Of a DNA stretch of 64,000 bases, positions 16,080 to 24,939 are shown in pieces. Where the stretch lies: assembly GCA_016191465.1 (NCBI GenBank), contig JACPOP010000026.1:1-64000 (forward strand). The letters run 5' to 3'. The DNA is from Chloroflexota bacterium. Its GTDB lineage: Bacteria; Chloroflexota; UBA6077; CF-72. The number at the start of each line of letters is the position of its first letter. The first letter of the stretch is position 1. The position numbers and the translations under genes are program-made. The notes beneath the pieces were generated by a model that worked only from the letters and a program-made list of their open reading frames with translations, was not told the DNA's origin and did not search any database.

Positions 16080-18884
16080 TTAATAACGAACGAGCCCAAG
16101 GCGGTAGAGCTTGTCGTAGAGCACGTGGCGGAGCATGTACCAACGCTCGCCCGCATGAACCTCCGGCATGGCGACCTGTCGCCCGGCGGACCGATTGCGG
16201 AGGCGCTGCATTTCGGCAGAGCCGATCTCCTGCATCTGCGCCGAGGTCTTCTGGTGCGGGTGAAAGCGAAAGCCGCCGAGGAATCTCGGGAGCCGACGAA
16301 AGCGCGCACCAGCATCGCGGAACCGAAGGATCAGGTCCCAATCGAGGGCAAAGCGAAAGCTCTCGTCCATGTGGCCGCCGCTGCGCTCCCAGATGGACCT
16401 GCGCCAGAACAGGGTCTCCTGCGGTACGTAGTCCGCCCACGTCAGCACGCGATCATCGTGGGGAGGAAGCACCCATCTACCGATGACGGCGTCGTACTCG
16501 TCGATGATGTATCGGTGGCCGTACACCACGTCGACATTGGGATGACGTGCGAAGAACCTCGCGACGTACGCGAGTGAGCCGGGGAGAAGGAGATCATCCG
16601 AGTTCAGGTACGCCATGATCTCTCCACTGGTGTGGGCGAATCCGAGGTTGATCGCGTGCGCCTGGCCGTTGTCCTTGCGCGACTCGGCAAACGCTAGCCC
16701 GGGGCGAAGGCGCTCGACGATCTCCATCGAGCTGTCCGTGGACCCGCCATCCTGGACGACGTATTCAAGGTTGGGATACTGCTGGAGCAGCACGCTGTGC
16801 AGCGTCCGCTCGATGAATGCTGCCTGGTTGTAACTCGGCGTGACGATGCTGATGCGCGGCGGCGGCTCGGGAGCCCGCGTGCGGTTGTATGAGGGCGGCA
16901 CGCGCATGGGAATGGGAGCGTGCTGGTACAGCACCCCCAGCTTGGGAGCAAACAGGAGCCGAAGCTGCTCGAGAAGGTTGAATCGGCGGTACGCGTCAAT
17001 CGCCCGCTTCTGATCCTCGATCACCCGCAACCGGGCCGTCGCGACGGCCTCGGCAAGCTCCCGTTGGAGCCGCGTTTCACGGATTCCCGCCTCCAGCTCC
17101 AGGACCCGCATTTCCAGGCGGGCTGAATCGTGCTGCGCCCGAAGCTCGCGCTCCGCCAACTGCCGCTCGTTCTCTCGCTCAAGCTCGTGGAGCTGGCGTT
17201 GCACGGCGTCGAGGGTCTGCTGGTACGCATGCCGCCGCTCGTCTGCCTGGCGCAGCGCGCCATTCACACCTTTCAGGTGCCGCGCTGTCTCCGCTTGCGC
17301 GGCGCGGAGTGCGTCGCGCGTTCGGCCGTGGGCCTGCTGCTCAGCGGCGAGGGTCCCGGCATGGTCTTGCAGCGCCAGCACCTCACCGCGAAGGGCATGG
17401 ACGCCCTGCACCACGTCGACCAGCGCCGTGCTGCCGGCAAACAGTCGTCGCAGCTCCGCCGCGTCATCCTCCGCTCTCCGCACCGCGAGCTCGAATGTTT
17501 GGATGACGGACCTTTGTTCCTCGACCCTCCGCCGGCTCTCGTCGAGGATCTGATCGAGCTGCCGTTGCCGCGCCAGCGCGTCGGCCCGTGCGCCCTCCGC
17601 GCTCGCCAGGGCTGCCTTCGAGGCGGCGAGGTCGGCCGCGTCTCGGGTGCGTGCTTCCACCACCTGCCGGTGCTCGCCTTCCAGTTGCGCGGTCCGCATC
17701 TGCAAGACCTGGTACTGCTCTGTCACCTGCTCGAGCAGCCGACGCCGCTCTTCGGCAGCATGGTGCTCGCTCTGGATCACACGCTCTTTCTCGTCCAGCC
17801 TGGCGCGGGCAGAATCGAGCTCCGCGCGGAAGCCGGCGAGCTGGTGCTTCAGGTGGTCGGCCTCAGCTCGGAGGGCGGTGTCGTGTTCACGCACCCAGGC
17901 TCCGAAGAGGGGCGAGTCCTCACTCTCCCTGCCCAGCAACAGGTCCGCCACCCGATCGTCAAACCGCAGGTGGAGCGCGGCAAGCTCGGGCAGGCGGCCA
18001 TCGGTTGGCAGCGTCGTCGGGTCGACTCCCGCGAAACTGGCAGCTTCCACCATCTCGTCGACGTAGCCCAGGTCGCTGAAGAGACGCGAGCCGAGCATGG
18101 AAAGCGCCCGTGCGGCTTCATCGGGAGAGAGCACGGTCCGCCAGTGGCCGATGCGGGAAGCCTCGGGCCTGGCGTGCTTCAGGACCTCTCGATCCCCCAT
18201 GCTCGCGGCGCCGTACCGCTGCAAGAGCGCGGTGTTTGCCCCGTACTCCACCATGGCGGCTTCAAACGGCACGCCGACGACCGCGCATACGGCGGCGAGT
18301 GCCGCCGTCGGGTTCATCACCAGGTCCTCGTACCGCAGATCGACCCAGGGGCCAGGCACCTGTTCCCGGGCATCGGCGAGCAGGCGATGGCCGAGCGTCA
18401 CGTCAAACGTGGCCGCGGAAATGACATCGGCGAGGAGCTGCTCCATCGGCAGGTCCCAGGTGGCTCGATGCGAAGCAATCACATCCAGTGGGTTTCGTTT
18501 CAGCCACACGAACGGCGCCTCCGGGAAGAGTGCGCGAAGCCAGGGAACGATCCCGTAGTACCGAGGCGTCTTGTCGACCACGATGGGCTTGCCCGTACGT
18601 GCCCGAAGGGTGTCGTACGCGGCGACCGCGAAGGCTCGACTGGCGGTGGTGAAGTCCGCATCGTCGAGCAAGTCTCCCAGCGCTCGCCGTGTCAGGGCGA
18701 AGTCGAACGGGGCCGCCACAACCACTCGGGGGTCGCGTAGCCCCCGCAGCGCCAGCAGCAGCCAGGGCTCGGGCGGACAGTCAATGGCAGAGTGGCTTCC
18801 GAGCATCGCCGCCAGAAGGGTTGAGCCGGCCCTGGGGGTCGACAGAATGAAGGCCAGCCGCGGTGCTTCGGGGTTTGCGGGCAT
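16080..18884 (-). CDS. Three-part fusion: sulfotransferase, long coiled coil, family 2 glycosyltransferase
   Basis: 934 residues from ATG 18884. Residues 1 to about 320 are a PAPS-type sulfotransferase, with the 5'-phosphosulfate loop STPRAGSTLL at 15-24, VVDKTPRYY, WLKRNPLDVIASH and RYEDLVMNP. About 335-640 is an uninterrupted charged, Ala/Glu/Arg/Gln-rich coiled coil. About 675-934 is a GT2 domain (SIVTPSYNQAAF, DGGSTDSSMEI, LNSDDLLLPGSLAY, FALDWDLILRF). One protein could thus sulfate and glycosylate the same chain, with the coiled coil serving as a spacer or oligomerisation rod. The start overlaps the stop of the ABC exporter ATPase gene by one base (TGATG), so it belongs to the exporter operon. 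No frameshift or stop divides the domains. Confidence 0.9.
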   Translation of the reverse strand: MPANPEAPRLAFILSTPRAGSTLLAAMLGSHSAIDCPPEPWLLLALRGLRDPRVVVAAPFDFALTRRALGDLLDDADFTTASRAFAVAAYDTLRARTGKPIVVDKTPRYYGIVPWLRALFPEAPFVWLKRNPLDVIASHRATWDLPMEQLLADVISAATFDVTLGHRLLADAREQVPGPWVDLRYEDLVMNPTAALAAVCAVVGVPFEAAMVEYGANTALLQRYGAASMGDREVLKHARPEASRIGHWRTVLSPDEAARALSMLGSRLFSDLGYVDEMVEAASFAGVDPTTLPTDGRLPELAALHLRFDDRVADLLLGRESEDSPLFGAWVREHDTALRAEADHLKHQLAGFRAELDSARARLDEKERVIQSEHHAAEERRRLLEQVTEQYQVLQMRTAQLEGEHRQVVEARTRDAADLAASKAALASAEGARADALARQRQLDQILDESRRRVEEQRSVIQTFELAVRRAEDDAAELRRLFAGSTALVDVVQGVHALRGEVLALQDHAGTLAAEQQAHGRTRDALRAAQAETARHLKGVNGALRQADERRHAYQQTLDAVQRQLHELERENERQLAERELRAQHDSARLEMRVLELEAGIRETRLQRELAEAVATARLRVIEDQKRAIDAYRRFNLLEQLRLLFAPKLGVLYQHAPIPMRVPPSYNRTRAPEPPPRISIVTPSYNQAAFIERTLHSVLLQQYPNLEYVVQDGGSTDSSMEIVERLRPGLAFAESRKDNGQAHAINLGFAHTSGEIMAYLNSDDLLLPGSLAYVARFFARHPNVDVVYGHRYIIDEYDAVIGRWVLPPHDDRVLTWADYVPQETLFWRRSIWERSGGHMDESFRFALDWDLILRFRDAGARFRRLPRFLGGFRFHPHQKTSAQMQEIGSAEMQRLRNRSAGRQVAMPEVHAGERWYMLRHVLYDKLYRLGLVRY

Positions 18885-20629
18885 CAGTCGTCAGCCTCGG
18901 TGGCCGGCTGCTCCCAGACGTGCGCTTCGTAGTGCCAGCCGAGGTCGGCGAGCCCGAGGAACGTGGGATGCTCAGACGGCAGGACCTCGAAGGTCCAGGC
19001 ACCGTCCACCCACTGCAACGGCTCCATCTCGTGGGGGTAAAGATGCCAGCGGGCAGTGATTTGGTACCAGCCGTCGCCCAGGATGAGCCTATCGGTGCGG
19101 AACGAGACGGTTGCCCGCTCCCCGGCTTTGAGAGCGAGGGGCTGGCGCCCCTGCCAGTCTGAACGACCTGCCCAGACGCGGCGATCGAACAGGTCCCGGA
19201 CCTGCACCCCCGTGACCAGGTCCTGCACGTCTCGGTCGGCCGAGATGACGACTTCCGCGACGAGGCCGTCGTAGGGCCGGAAGGCAGTGGCGGGGGCACC
19301 CAGCGCGTTCAGCAGACGAACGTTCGTGATGCGCGCGGGTGCGCCGGGCGCGGGCGGGCAGCCCTGGAGGGCCGCGTGCATCATCCTGGTAGCGTGGGCA
19401 AGATCCTGGTCGCCCTCGGGATCCTGGATGAGCGGCAGGGACGCGGTGGGGGTTGGTGGGCCCGCCCCCGCCCAGCCGGCGCCAAGCAAGCGAAGGTTGA
19501 GCTGGCGGTGGTCGCCCGGCGCAATGCTGGGCAGGATAGAGGCGCGGACCTGCACGCGCTGGCCAGCCGGCCCGGCAGGCACCATCACCGGGCAGGTTCC
19601 GCGCGCGTCCAGCGGGAGCTCGGCCAGCACGACGCCCCCACCGGACGTCGCGTGCAGGCGCACCGGAGGACCTGGGAGACGCGGTCCCGGCTCGATGTCC
19701 AGCTCCACGACACGCGGCGTGCTCAGGGCATCCATCACCACCACCTCTGCTCCGGCTCGGCCCCAGCGAAATACCTCGCCGGCGTACGCTTCGAGCGGGT
19801 ACCAGCCCCCTCCGAGACACAGCCGTGGTGGCGGCGCCTCTGACCCCGACTCGGGCGCCGCCGCCGCACCGCTGACGGCCCGCGGGCGCGATGCGCCGGT
19901 GACGGTGAACTGGCGGTAGGCCCGCGTCACGTCGGCCGCTGGTCCATCCATCTGGAGCGACCCACCGTGCAGCCACAGCGCGCGTGTGCAGAGCTGAGTC
20001 ACCAGGTGCAGGTCATGGGAAACGAAGAGCAGTGTGGTCCCCTGGGCCGCCATCTCGCGAATACGCGCCACGGCCTTGGCCGCGAACCGCAGATCGCCCA
20101 CCGCGAGCGCCTCGTCCACGACGAACAGCTCCGGCTGCATCACGCTGAAGAGCGAGAACGCGAGGCGGACGAACATCCCCGACGAGTATTCGCGGACCGG
20201 ACGCTCAAAAAAGCTGCCGAGCTCTGCGAAGTCCCGAATGGTTTCGGCGTGTCGCGCGGCAAACGAGCGGTCGTAGCCCAGGAGGGCCGCGCTCTGGGCC
20301 ACGTTCTCGCGCCCGCTGAGCGCTGGGTTGAAGCCCGTCCCCAGCTCGAGGAGCGAGAGGACCTGGCCCCGCAGGTGGACTTTGCCAGAGGTCAGCGGCA
20401 GCACGCCAGAGATCAGCTTGAGCAGCGTGCTCTTGCCGGCCCCATTTGGCCCGACGACGCCCACACTCTCGCCAGGCTGCACCTGAAACGACACGTCCCG
20501 AAGAGCCCAGAACTCGCGGTAGCGTGGTGGGCGTGCCAGGTGCAGCCAATCGGCCACACGATCGCGGGCGCGGTCGTACAGCTTGAAGCGCTTGCTGGCC
20601 CCGTCGACCTCCAGCAGAGCCGTGCTCAT
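18884..20629 (-). CDS. wzt: Polysaccharide ABC exporter ATPase with substrate-recognition region (Wzt-like)
   Basis: 581 residues from ATG 20629, whose ATGA overlaps the permease stop. An open N-terminal extension has no family sequence. The ATPase domain has Walker A GPNGAGKST at 60-68, signature SSGM, Walker B LFVVDEAL and switch VSHD, and the TGFNPALSGRENV loop of polysaccharide/teichoic-acid exporters. Residues about 275-415 form an extra domain opening GGGWYPLE...VFRW, matching the repeats of the adjacent lipoprotein. About 425-581 fits the Wzt C-terminal carbohydrate-binding fold (ITNVRLLNALGAP, GWYQITARWHLYP). In the Wzt/Wzm family this region reads the glycan end before export. The extra domain is not usual for the family. 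Confidence 0.93.
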   Translation of the reverse strand: MSTALLEVDGASKRFKLYDRARDRVADWLHLARPPRYREFWALRDVSFQVQPGESVGVVGPNGAGKSTLLKLISGVLPLTSGKVHLRGQVLSLLELGTGFNPALSGRENVAQSAALLGYDRSFAARHAETIRDFAELGSFFERPVREYSSGMFVRLAFSLFSVMQPELFVVDEALAVGDLRFAAKAVARIREMAAQGTTLLFVSHDLHLVTQLCTRALWLHGGSLQMDGPAADVTRAYRQFTVTGASRPRAVSGAAAAPESGSEAPPPRLCLGGGWYPLEAYAGEVFRWGRAGAEVVVMDALSTPRVVELDIEPGPRLPGPPVRLHATSGGGVVLAELPLDARGTCPVMVPAGPAGQRVQVRASILPSIAPGDHRQLNLRLLGAGWAGAGPPTPTASLPLIQDPEGDQDLAHATRMMHAALQGCPPAPGAPARITNVRLLNALGAPATAFRPYDGLVAEVVISADRDVQDLVTGVQVRDLFDRRVWAGRSDWQGRQPLALKAGERATVSFRTDRLILGDGWYQITARWHLYPHEMEPLQWVDGAWTFEVLPSEHPTFLGLADLGWHYEAHVWEQPATEADD

Positions 20630-21426
20630 AGCGCATCCCGGATTTCTGGCTGCACCAGGTGTAACACCAGCTCGCCGACCAGAACCGCCAGCGCCACCCA
20701 CGCCGCCATCGCTAGCCACAGCTCGACCGGCGGAAAGGTGCCCTGCAGGTACACCATACGGAGTGAGGTGAGGAACGGGTACACCGGATTGAATGGCAAA
20801 ACGGACCGCAGGGTATCAGGGAGCAATTGCTCCACGTAGACCACGGGCACGCTCCACATCCAGATCTGGACGAGGATCGTGACAAGCTGAGTGAGGTCGC
20901 GAAAGAAGACATTGAGCGCGCCGAGCGCCAGGGTGAGGCCGTAGGCGAATGCCTGCCAGAGGAACGCGACCACGGGCATGGCCAGCCAGGCAAGGGTGGG
21001 AAACCGGCCCCACACCAGCGACAGAAGCCAGAGAAGCACCAGCACTACCAGCATGCCGATGGTCGACGCGACGGCGCTCTGGCCCAGGAACACCCGCTCC
21101 GGCAGGGGCAGGCGGCGCAGGTATGCCGCGTTGCCCACCAGCGCCTGCGTGCCGCGCAGGAGGGTGTCCGCGAACGCCGTCCAGGGCAGGAAGCCGACGC
21201 TCAGGTACAGCGGGAAGGTGCCGGGTTCCAGGACGTCGGGGGAGATGGAGGGCACCAGCACCGCGCTGAACACCACCACGTACACCACCAGCAGCGCCAG
21301 TGGCATGCCGATGTTCCAGAGCACGCCCAGCGAAGACCCGGCGTAGCGGTACCGGAACTCACCGACGCCTCCACGCAGGGTGAGGAGAAGTAGCCTGCCG
21401 AGCGAGCGCGAGGCGAGCAGCGGCAG
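20626..21426 (-). CDS. wzm: Polysaccharide ABC exporter permease (Wzm-like), start codon unclear
   Basis: ABC-2 type permease with about six membrane helices (SVGFLPWTAFADTLLRGTQ, LPLPERVFLGQS, GALNVFFRDLTQLV, NPVYPFLTSLRMVYL). It should flip or thread the lipid-linked polysaccharide out with the ATPase just downstream. The first ordinary start in frame is GTG 21324, but the conserved amphipathic leader EFRYRYAGSSLGVLWN lies upstream of it. Back to the in-frame TGA that ends the lipoprotein gene (21433-21435) there is no ATG, GTG or TTG. I mark CTG 21426, which gives a normal 266 residues. Coupled re-initiation, readthrough or a sequence error are alternatives. Confidence 0.85.
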   Translation of the reverse strand: MPLLASRSLGRLLLLTLRGGVGEFRYRYAGSSLGVLWNIGMPLALLVVYVVVFSAVLVPSISPDVLEPGTFPLYLSVGFLPWTAFADTLLRGTQALVGNAAYLRRLPLPERVFLGQSAVASTIGMLVVLVLLWLLSLVWGRFPTLAWLAMPVVAFLWQAFAYGLTLALGALNVFFRDLTQLVTILVQIWMWSVPVVYVEQLLPDTLRSVLPFNPVYPFLTSLRMVYLQGTFPPVELWLAMAAWVALAVLVGELVLHLVQPEIRDAL

Positions 21427-21432
21427 GGGAGT

Positions 21433-22533
21433 TCAGGAGACCCAGGCGATGCGGAACACGCGGAAGTTCAGCACGCGCGTATCTCCCGGGGTGGTCTGCC
21501 CGCCGCCCTCGAGCCGCAGCCGGTACGCCACAGTGGGGCCGGCCTGGATGGGAAGGACGATCTCGAGTGGCTGACGCCCCTGGTACGGGAGTGACGCAAC
21601 CGTCTGCCCGAGGCGGTCGAGCACCGTGACGGTGACGGGCTTGAGGCCGACGCCTGGCCCCGGCTCACCGTCCACCAGTAACCGCCCACGGGATCCGGTG
21701 GGTGCTGTGACGACAATCTCGACGTCGTTACTGGCCCAGCGAAAGGTATCTGCGCCGGCCGTCTCCATCGGATACCAGCCGTACCCCACAAACAGCCCGT
21801 CCGCGGGGAGCGCCCCGCCCGGCCCCCCGGCCTCGATGGCCGCGCGTGAAGCAGCCGGCGTGATGTCGGCGACGTCGGTGAGGGTGCGCAGGACGGATCC
21901 ATCGTAGAACGCGCCACTTCCCTGCCAGTCCAGGCGGAACACGCGGAACGCCAGGACGCGCTGCTCGGAACCAGACGCCGCGGTGGTGAGCTGCTGAGCC
22001 CGCAGCTCCACGCGCCGGTCGGCGATGGTGGATCCGCCGGCGAGGGCGGGCAGGACCAGGCGGGTCCGCCCGGCGAGGTCGGCGAGCTGGGTCGTGGTCG
22101 AGCCATCGGCGAGGGTGAGCTTCAGGGGCTTCCCGCCGCCTGCCGGCCCGGGCTCCAGGTCGAGCGCCACGCTCGCGCCGGGAACAGTGCCGGGAATCAC
22201 GATGTCGCTCTGGCCCGAGGACCAGCGGAAGGTCAGGCCGCCGAAGGATTCGACGGGGTACCAGCCGCCGCCGAAACGCGGCCCGTCGGCGGCCTCGACG
22301 CCCGGGGTGGGGACGGGAGCGGTGCTCGGGCTGGGGCCTGGGCGCGGAGCACCCACCGGCGACGGCGGGGGTGGCTGGTTGGGTGTGGGCATGGGCGTAG
22401 GCAGGACCCTCGTGGGAGGAGGCGGAAGGGCGGTTGGCGTGCTGGACGCGAACGGCGTAGACGGGCCACAAGCCGTCGCCAGGAAGAGCACGGCCGCGGC
22501 TGTGATGGGCAAACGAAGGTGATTCAAGCGCAT
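21433..22533 (-). CDS. Lipoprotein with two copies of a GWYP/FRW domain
   Basis: 366 residues from ATG 22533. The signal peptide ends in a lipobox LATAC (Cys22), followed by a Pro/Thr/Ser-rich linker to about residue 80. Two related domains follow, at about 87-215 and 246-366. Each opens with GxGWYPxE and FRW, has an EPGPG turn, and closes with RVLxFRVFRxxW. The exporter ATPase downstream carries a third copy. A surface lipoprotein sharing a domain with the exporter could bind the same glycan on the outside; that is inference. Its TGA is in frame with, and directly before, the permease coding region. No enzyme motif is seen. Confidence 0.82.
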   Translation of the reverse strand: MRLNHLRLPITAAAVLFLATACGPSTPFASSTPTALPPPPTRVLPTPMPTPNQPPPPSPVGAPRPGPSPSTAPVPTPGVEAADGPRFGGGWYPVESFGGLTFRWSSGQSDIVIPGTVPGASVALDLEPGPAGGGKPLKLTLADGSTTTQLADLAGRTRLVLPALAGGSTIADRRVELRAQQLTTAASGSEQRVLAFRVFRLDWQGSGAFYDGSVLRTLTDVADITPAASRAAIEAGGPGGALPADGLFVGYGWYPMETAGADTFRWASNDVEIVVTAPTGSRGRLLVDGEPGPGVGLKPVTVTVLDRLGQTVASLPYQGRQPLEIVLPIQAGPTVAYRLRLEGGGQTTPGDTRVLNFRVFRIAWVS

Positions 22534-22558
22534 GTGGAGCGTGGACAACGAAGGGCGT

Positions 22559-22564
22559 AGTATA
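22559..22564 (-). promoter_or_regulatory. Putative -10 element (TATACT) for the lipoprotein-exporter operon
   Basis: TATACT on the minus strand, 25 bases before the ATG at 22533. No clear -35 hexamer is seen. It matches the hexamers before several other genes in this window and would drive the lipoprotein, permease, ATPase and fusion genes. Confidence 0.4.
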
Positions 22565-22830
22565 CGAGCCGGATTCGAAACGCGAGCGCACCAGATGTCC
22601 GTGGCGGCGGCTCGCGAGGAGTTCCCGTACTGGGGCCTGGTTGTCGCGCCCATGACGGCTCGCCCGCGAGTACGAGGATCTGGTCGACTGCAGCGAAGCG
22701 TACATCTATTTCGCCTCCGGCGGCCCCATGCTCAACTGCGTCCCTCCCGCCACCGATTGAATATCCGAGCGCCCTCCAAACGCGAATTGCCGGTACATTT
22801 ACATAGCTTACCCTTGGCGTTGGCAGGATC

Positions 22831-22853
22831 GCGGGATCCCGCCGGGATCCCGC
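22831..22853. repeat. Two adjacent GGGATCCC palindromes
   Basis: The decamer GGGATCCCGC occurs at 22833-22842 and again at 22844-22853, each with a perfect GGGATCCC core. This could be an operator for a dimeric regulator of the flanking divergent operons, or a simple local duplication. Confidence 0.45.
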
Positions 22854-22999
22854 AGGAAAGTTGTCCGCTGAATTGTCGACCCCCCTCGATGGTCGCAGAC
22901 AGATGCTATGCCAGACGCGGGCCACCCATGGGTATCATTGCGGCGCTCGGCAAGACTCTCATCGCAGATATTGTTGTGTGAGGTCCCTTAGAATCACCT

Positions 23000-23971
23000 A
23001 TGACCGTCATTCGCGGCAAGAGAGTGTTCATCACCGGCGGGGCCGGATTCATCGCCTCGCATCTCATCGAACGCTTGCTCGCCGACAACGAGGTCGTCGT
23101 TTACGACAATTTGCATCGGAATGCGCTCCAGTTCAGCAATTTGCAAGAGCATCCGAACCTGCACTTCGTTAAAGGGGATGTTCTGGACGCAGCCCATCTG
23201 GGTGAGGCGATGGCGGGTAGCGAAATTTGCATCCATGCCGCCGCGATCGCGGGCATATACAGCGTAGGTACGAGCCTGACGCGGACGATGAAAGTGAACC
23301 TGCTGGGTGTCTACCACGCCCTGGAAGCCGCCCTCGCACACAAGGTAGAACGTTTTGTCGATTTCTCCACTAGTGAAGTTTATGGTCCCTTTGTTTACCG
23401 CGGGAAGGAGACTGATCGTACGACTATGGGGCCTGTCGGCGAACGGCGTTGGATCTATGCCGTGAGCAAGTTGGCGGGCGAGCACTTCACGCACGCATAT
23501 GGCGAGGACTTTGGGCTCGATGTTGTGTCTCTCCGTCCGTTTAATGTGTACGGGCCGCGCCAGGTGGGCGAGGGTGCCGTCCAGCAGATGGTCCATCGGG
23601 CCTTGCGTGGCGAAGACATCACGGTGTTCAACGACGGTACGCAGATCCGATCGTGGTGTTATGTAACGGACTTCGTGGATGGGCTGTACCGGGCGATGCA
23701 TGATCCCGCAGCGAGCCGCCAGACCTTCAATATCGGCAACCCCCAGGCTACGATTACCGTACTCGGATTAGCCGAGACGATTGTGCGGCTTACCGGCTCG
23801 TCCTCGACGATTGTCTTCAAGCCCCACCCTGGACCCGAAGTCGAAATGCGCGTACCAGATATAACCAATGCGACCGATCTCCTGGGTTTTCGCCCAGCAG
23901 TGACCCTGGAGGAAGGGTTGCGCCGCGCAATCGCCTGGTACTCGGAGTCCGCTTCGCTCGCCCCCGCATGA
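23000..23971 (+). CDS. NAD-dependent nucleotide-sugar epimerase/dehydratase
   Basis: 323 residues from ATG 23000. Extended short-chain dehydrogenase with the NAD site TGGAGFIASHL, DxxD-like YDNLHRN, active-site Ser/Thr in FSTSEVYGPF and the catalytic YAVSK pair. The C-terminal substrate half keeps RPFNVYGPRQ and RSWCYVTDFVDGLYRA. It should act on a UDP- or dTDP-sugar (GalE, UDP-glucuronate decarboxylase and similar activities share this pattern), so the exact product is open. It opens a plus-strand operon, with its stop overlapping the next start as ATGA. Codons look less GC-rich than in the housekeeping genes. Confidence 0.88.
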   Translation: MTVIRGKRVFITGGAGFIASHLIERLLADNEVVVYDNLHRNALQFSNLQEHPNLHFVKGDVLDAAHLGEAMAGSEICIHAAAIAGIYSVGTSLTRTMKVNLLGVYHALEAALAHKVERFVDFSTSEVYGPFVYRGKETDRTTMGPVGERRWIYAVSKLAGEHFTHAYGEDFGLDVVSLRPFNVYGPRQVGEGAVQQMVHRALRGEDITVFNDGTQIRSWCYVTDFVDGLYRAMHDPAASRQTFNIGNPQATITVLGLAETIVRLTGSSSTIVFKPHPGPEVEMRVPDITNATDLLGFRPAVTLEEGLRRAIAWYSESASLAPA

Positions 23972-24939
23972 GGCTGCTGGTTACTGGCGGCGCAGGCTTC
24001 ATCGGCAGGAATTTCTTGCAGTCGCTGCCCGCGGACTGGGAGGTTTGCGCACCGTACCGTTCGGGTGAGGACTTCATCACATTCCTCAGGTCACAGGTAG
24101 TGGCCCAGGTAACAGCTGTGATGGTCGATCTAGCCGATCCGGACGCGCTGGCACGGGTCGGCGCCCACGACGCGCACTGGGATGCTTGCGTCTACCTGGC
24201 CGCGAATGGCGATCCGGCTGTGTCGGTCCGGGAGCCCTTGAAGGACCTCTCCTCAAACGCCGTTGCCCTGGTCAATGTCTTGGAGCGCTTCCAGTTCACA
24301 CGCTTGGTGTTCTTTTCGTCAGGTGCGGTGTATGACCGACTGCGGGGTGGCATCTCGCCTTCCAGCCCGGTGGCTCCAACGCTCCCCTATGCCATCTCCA
24401 AGTTCGCCGCGGAGCGTTATCTTCACCACTTCTGGGAGTCCGGCCGAATGGAGAAGATGTGGGTAGTGCGCTTCTTCGGTGCCTACGGGCCCTACGAGCC
24501 GGCTCGGAAGATCTACGGGCGCCTGGTGCGCCAGTTCGCCCTGGACAGGAATCCGCGCTTCACAGTCCGTGGAGATGGCCGCAACCTCGTTGACGCCATG
24601 TACGTTGACGATGCGGTGCGAGCAATTCACCTGCTGCTCGGCAGCGGCCAGCGCGGGGGGGTCGTCGATCTCTCGAGTCATGCGCCAATTTCTCTCGCAA
24701 CTCTCGTCAATCGTGCCGCGGGTGCATTCGGTTTGCGCGCCGAGATCACCTTCGAGGGCAGGGTGCCGGAGTACATCCAGTTTCACTCGATTGACTTCAG
24801 CATGCGGGACCAGGTGGGTTTCGTTCCAACAACTGACCTGGAGTCCGGGTTGGCGAAATTCGCGGAATACCTGGGGGCAGCGCGCCCGCACGCCGCGCAC
24901 CGCCAGATGGAGACTCGGGCCGCTGTGACCTCCAAGTGA
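23968..24939 (+). CDS. Second NAD-dependent epimerase/dehydratase
   Basis: 323 residues from ATG 23968, overlapping the previous stop. Rossmann start RLLVTGGAGFIGRNF, YLAANGDPA, active-site FFSSGAVYDR and catalytic YAISK, then FFGAYGPYEPARKI and DAMYVDDAVRAIHLL. It is shorter on conserved substrate-site residues than GalE and nearer to the dTDP-4-dehydrorhamnose reductase or CDP-sugar types, so I give no specific name. It sits between another epimerase and a flavoprotein that resembles UDP-galactopyranose mutase, so all three probably shape one sugar donor. The stop overlaps the next gene as GTGA. Confidence 0.85.
   Translation: MRLLVTGGAGFIGRNFLQSLPADWEVCAPYRSGEDFITFLRSQVVAQVTAVMVDLADPDALARVGAHDAHWDACVYLAANGDPAVSVREPLKDLSSNAVALVNVLERFQFTRLVFFSSGAVYDRLRGGISPSSPVAPTLPYAISKFAAERYLHHFWESGRMEKMWVVRFFGAYGPYEPARKIYGRLVRQFALDRNPRFTVRGDGRNLVDAMYVDDAVRAIHLLLGSGQRGGVVDLSSHAPISLATLVNRAAGAFGLRAEITFEGRVPEYIQFHSIDFSMRDQVGFVPTTDLESGLAKFAEYLGAARPHAAHRQMETRAAVTSK

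Larger units (their letters stand above)
22534..22999. other. Divergent intergenic region
   Basis: About 466 bases between the exporter operon and the epimerase operon. Apart from the TATACT near 22560 and two adjacent palindromic decamers at 22831-22853, I see no structured RNA or gene. The stretch around 22740-22830 is noticeably AT-richer than its surroundings by eye, a plausible place for the promoter of the plus-strand operon. A short open frame over 22532-22981 has no recognisable features. Confidence 0.4.

Noticed and set aside
17130-18740. Plus-strand frame of 536 codons opposite the sulfotransferase fusion
   Set aside because: Antisense shadow of a clearly coding gene; no motif and no ribosome site.
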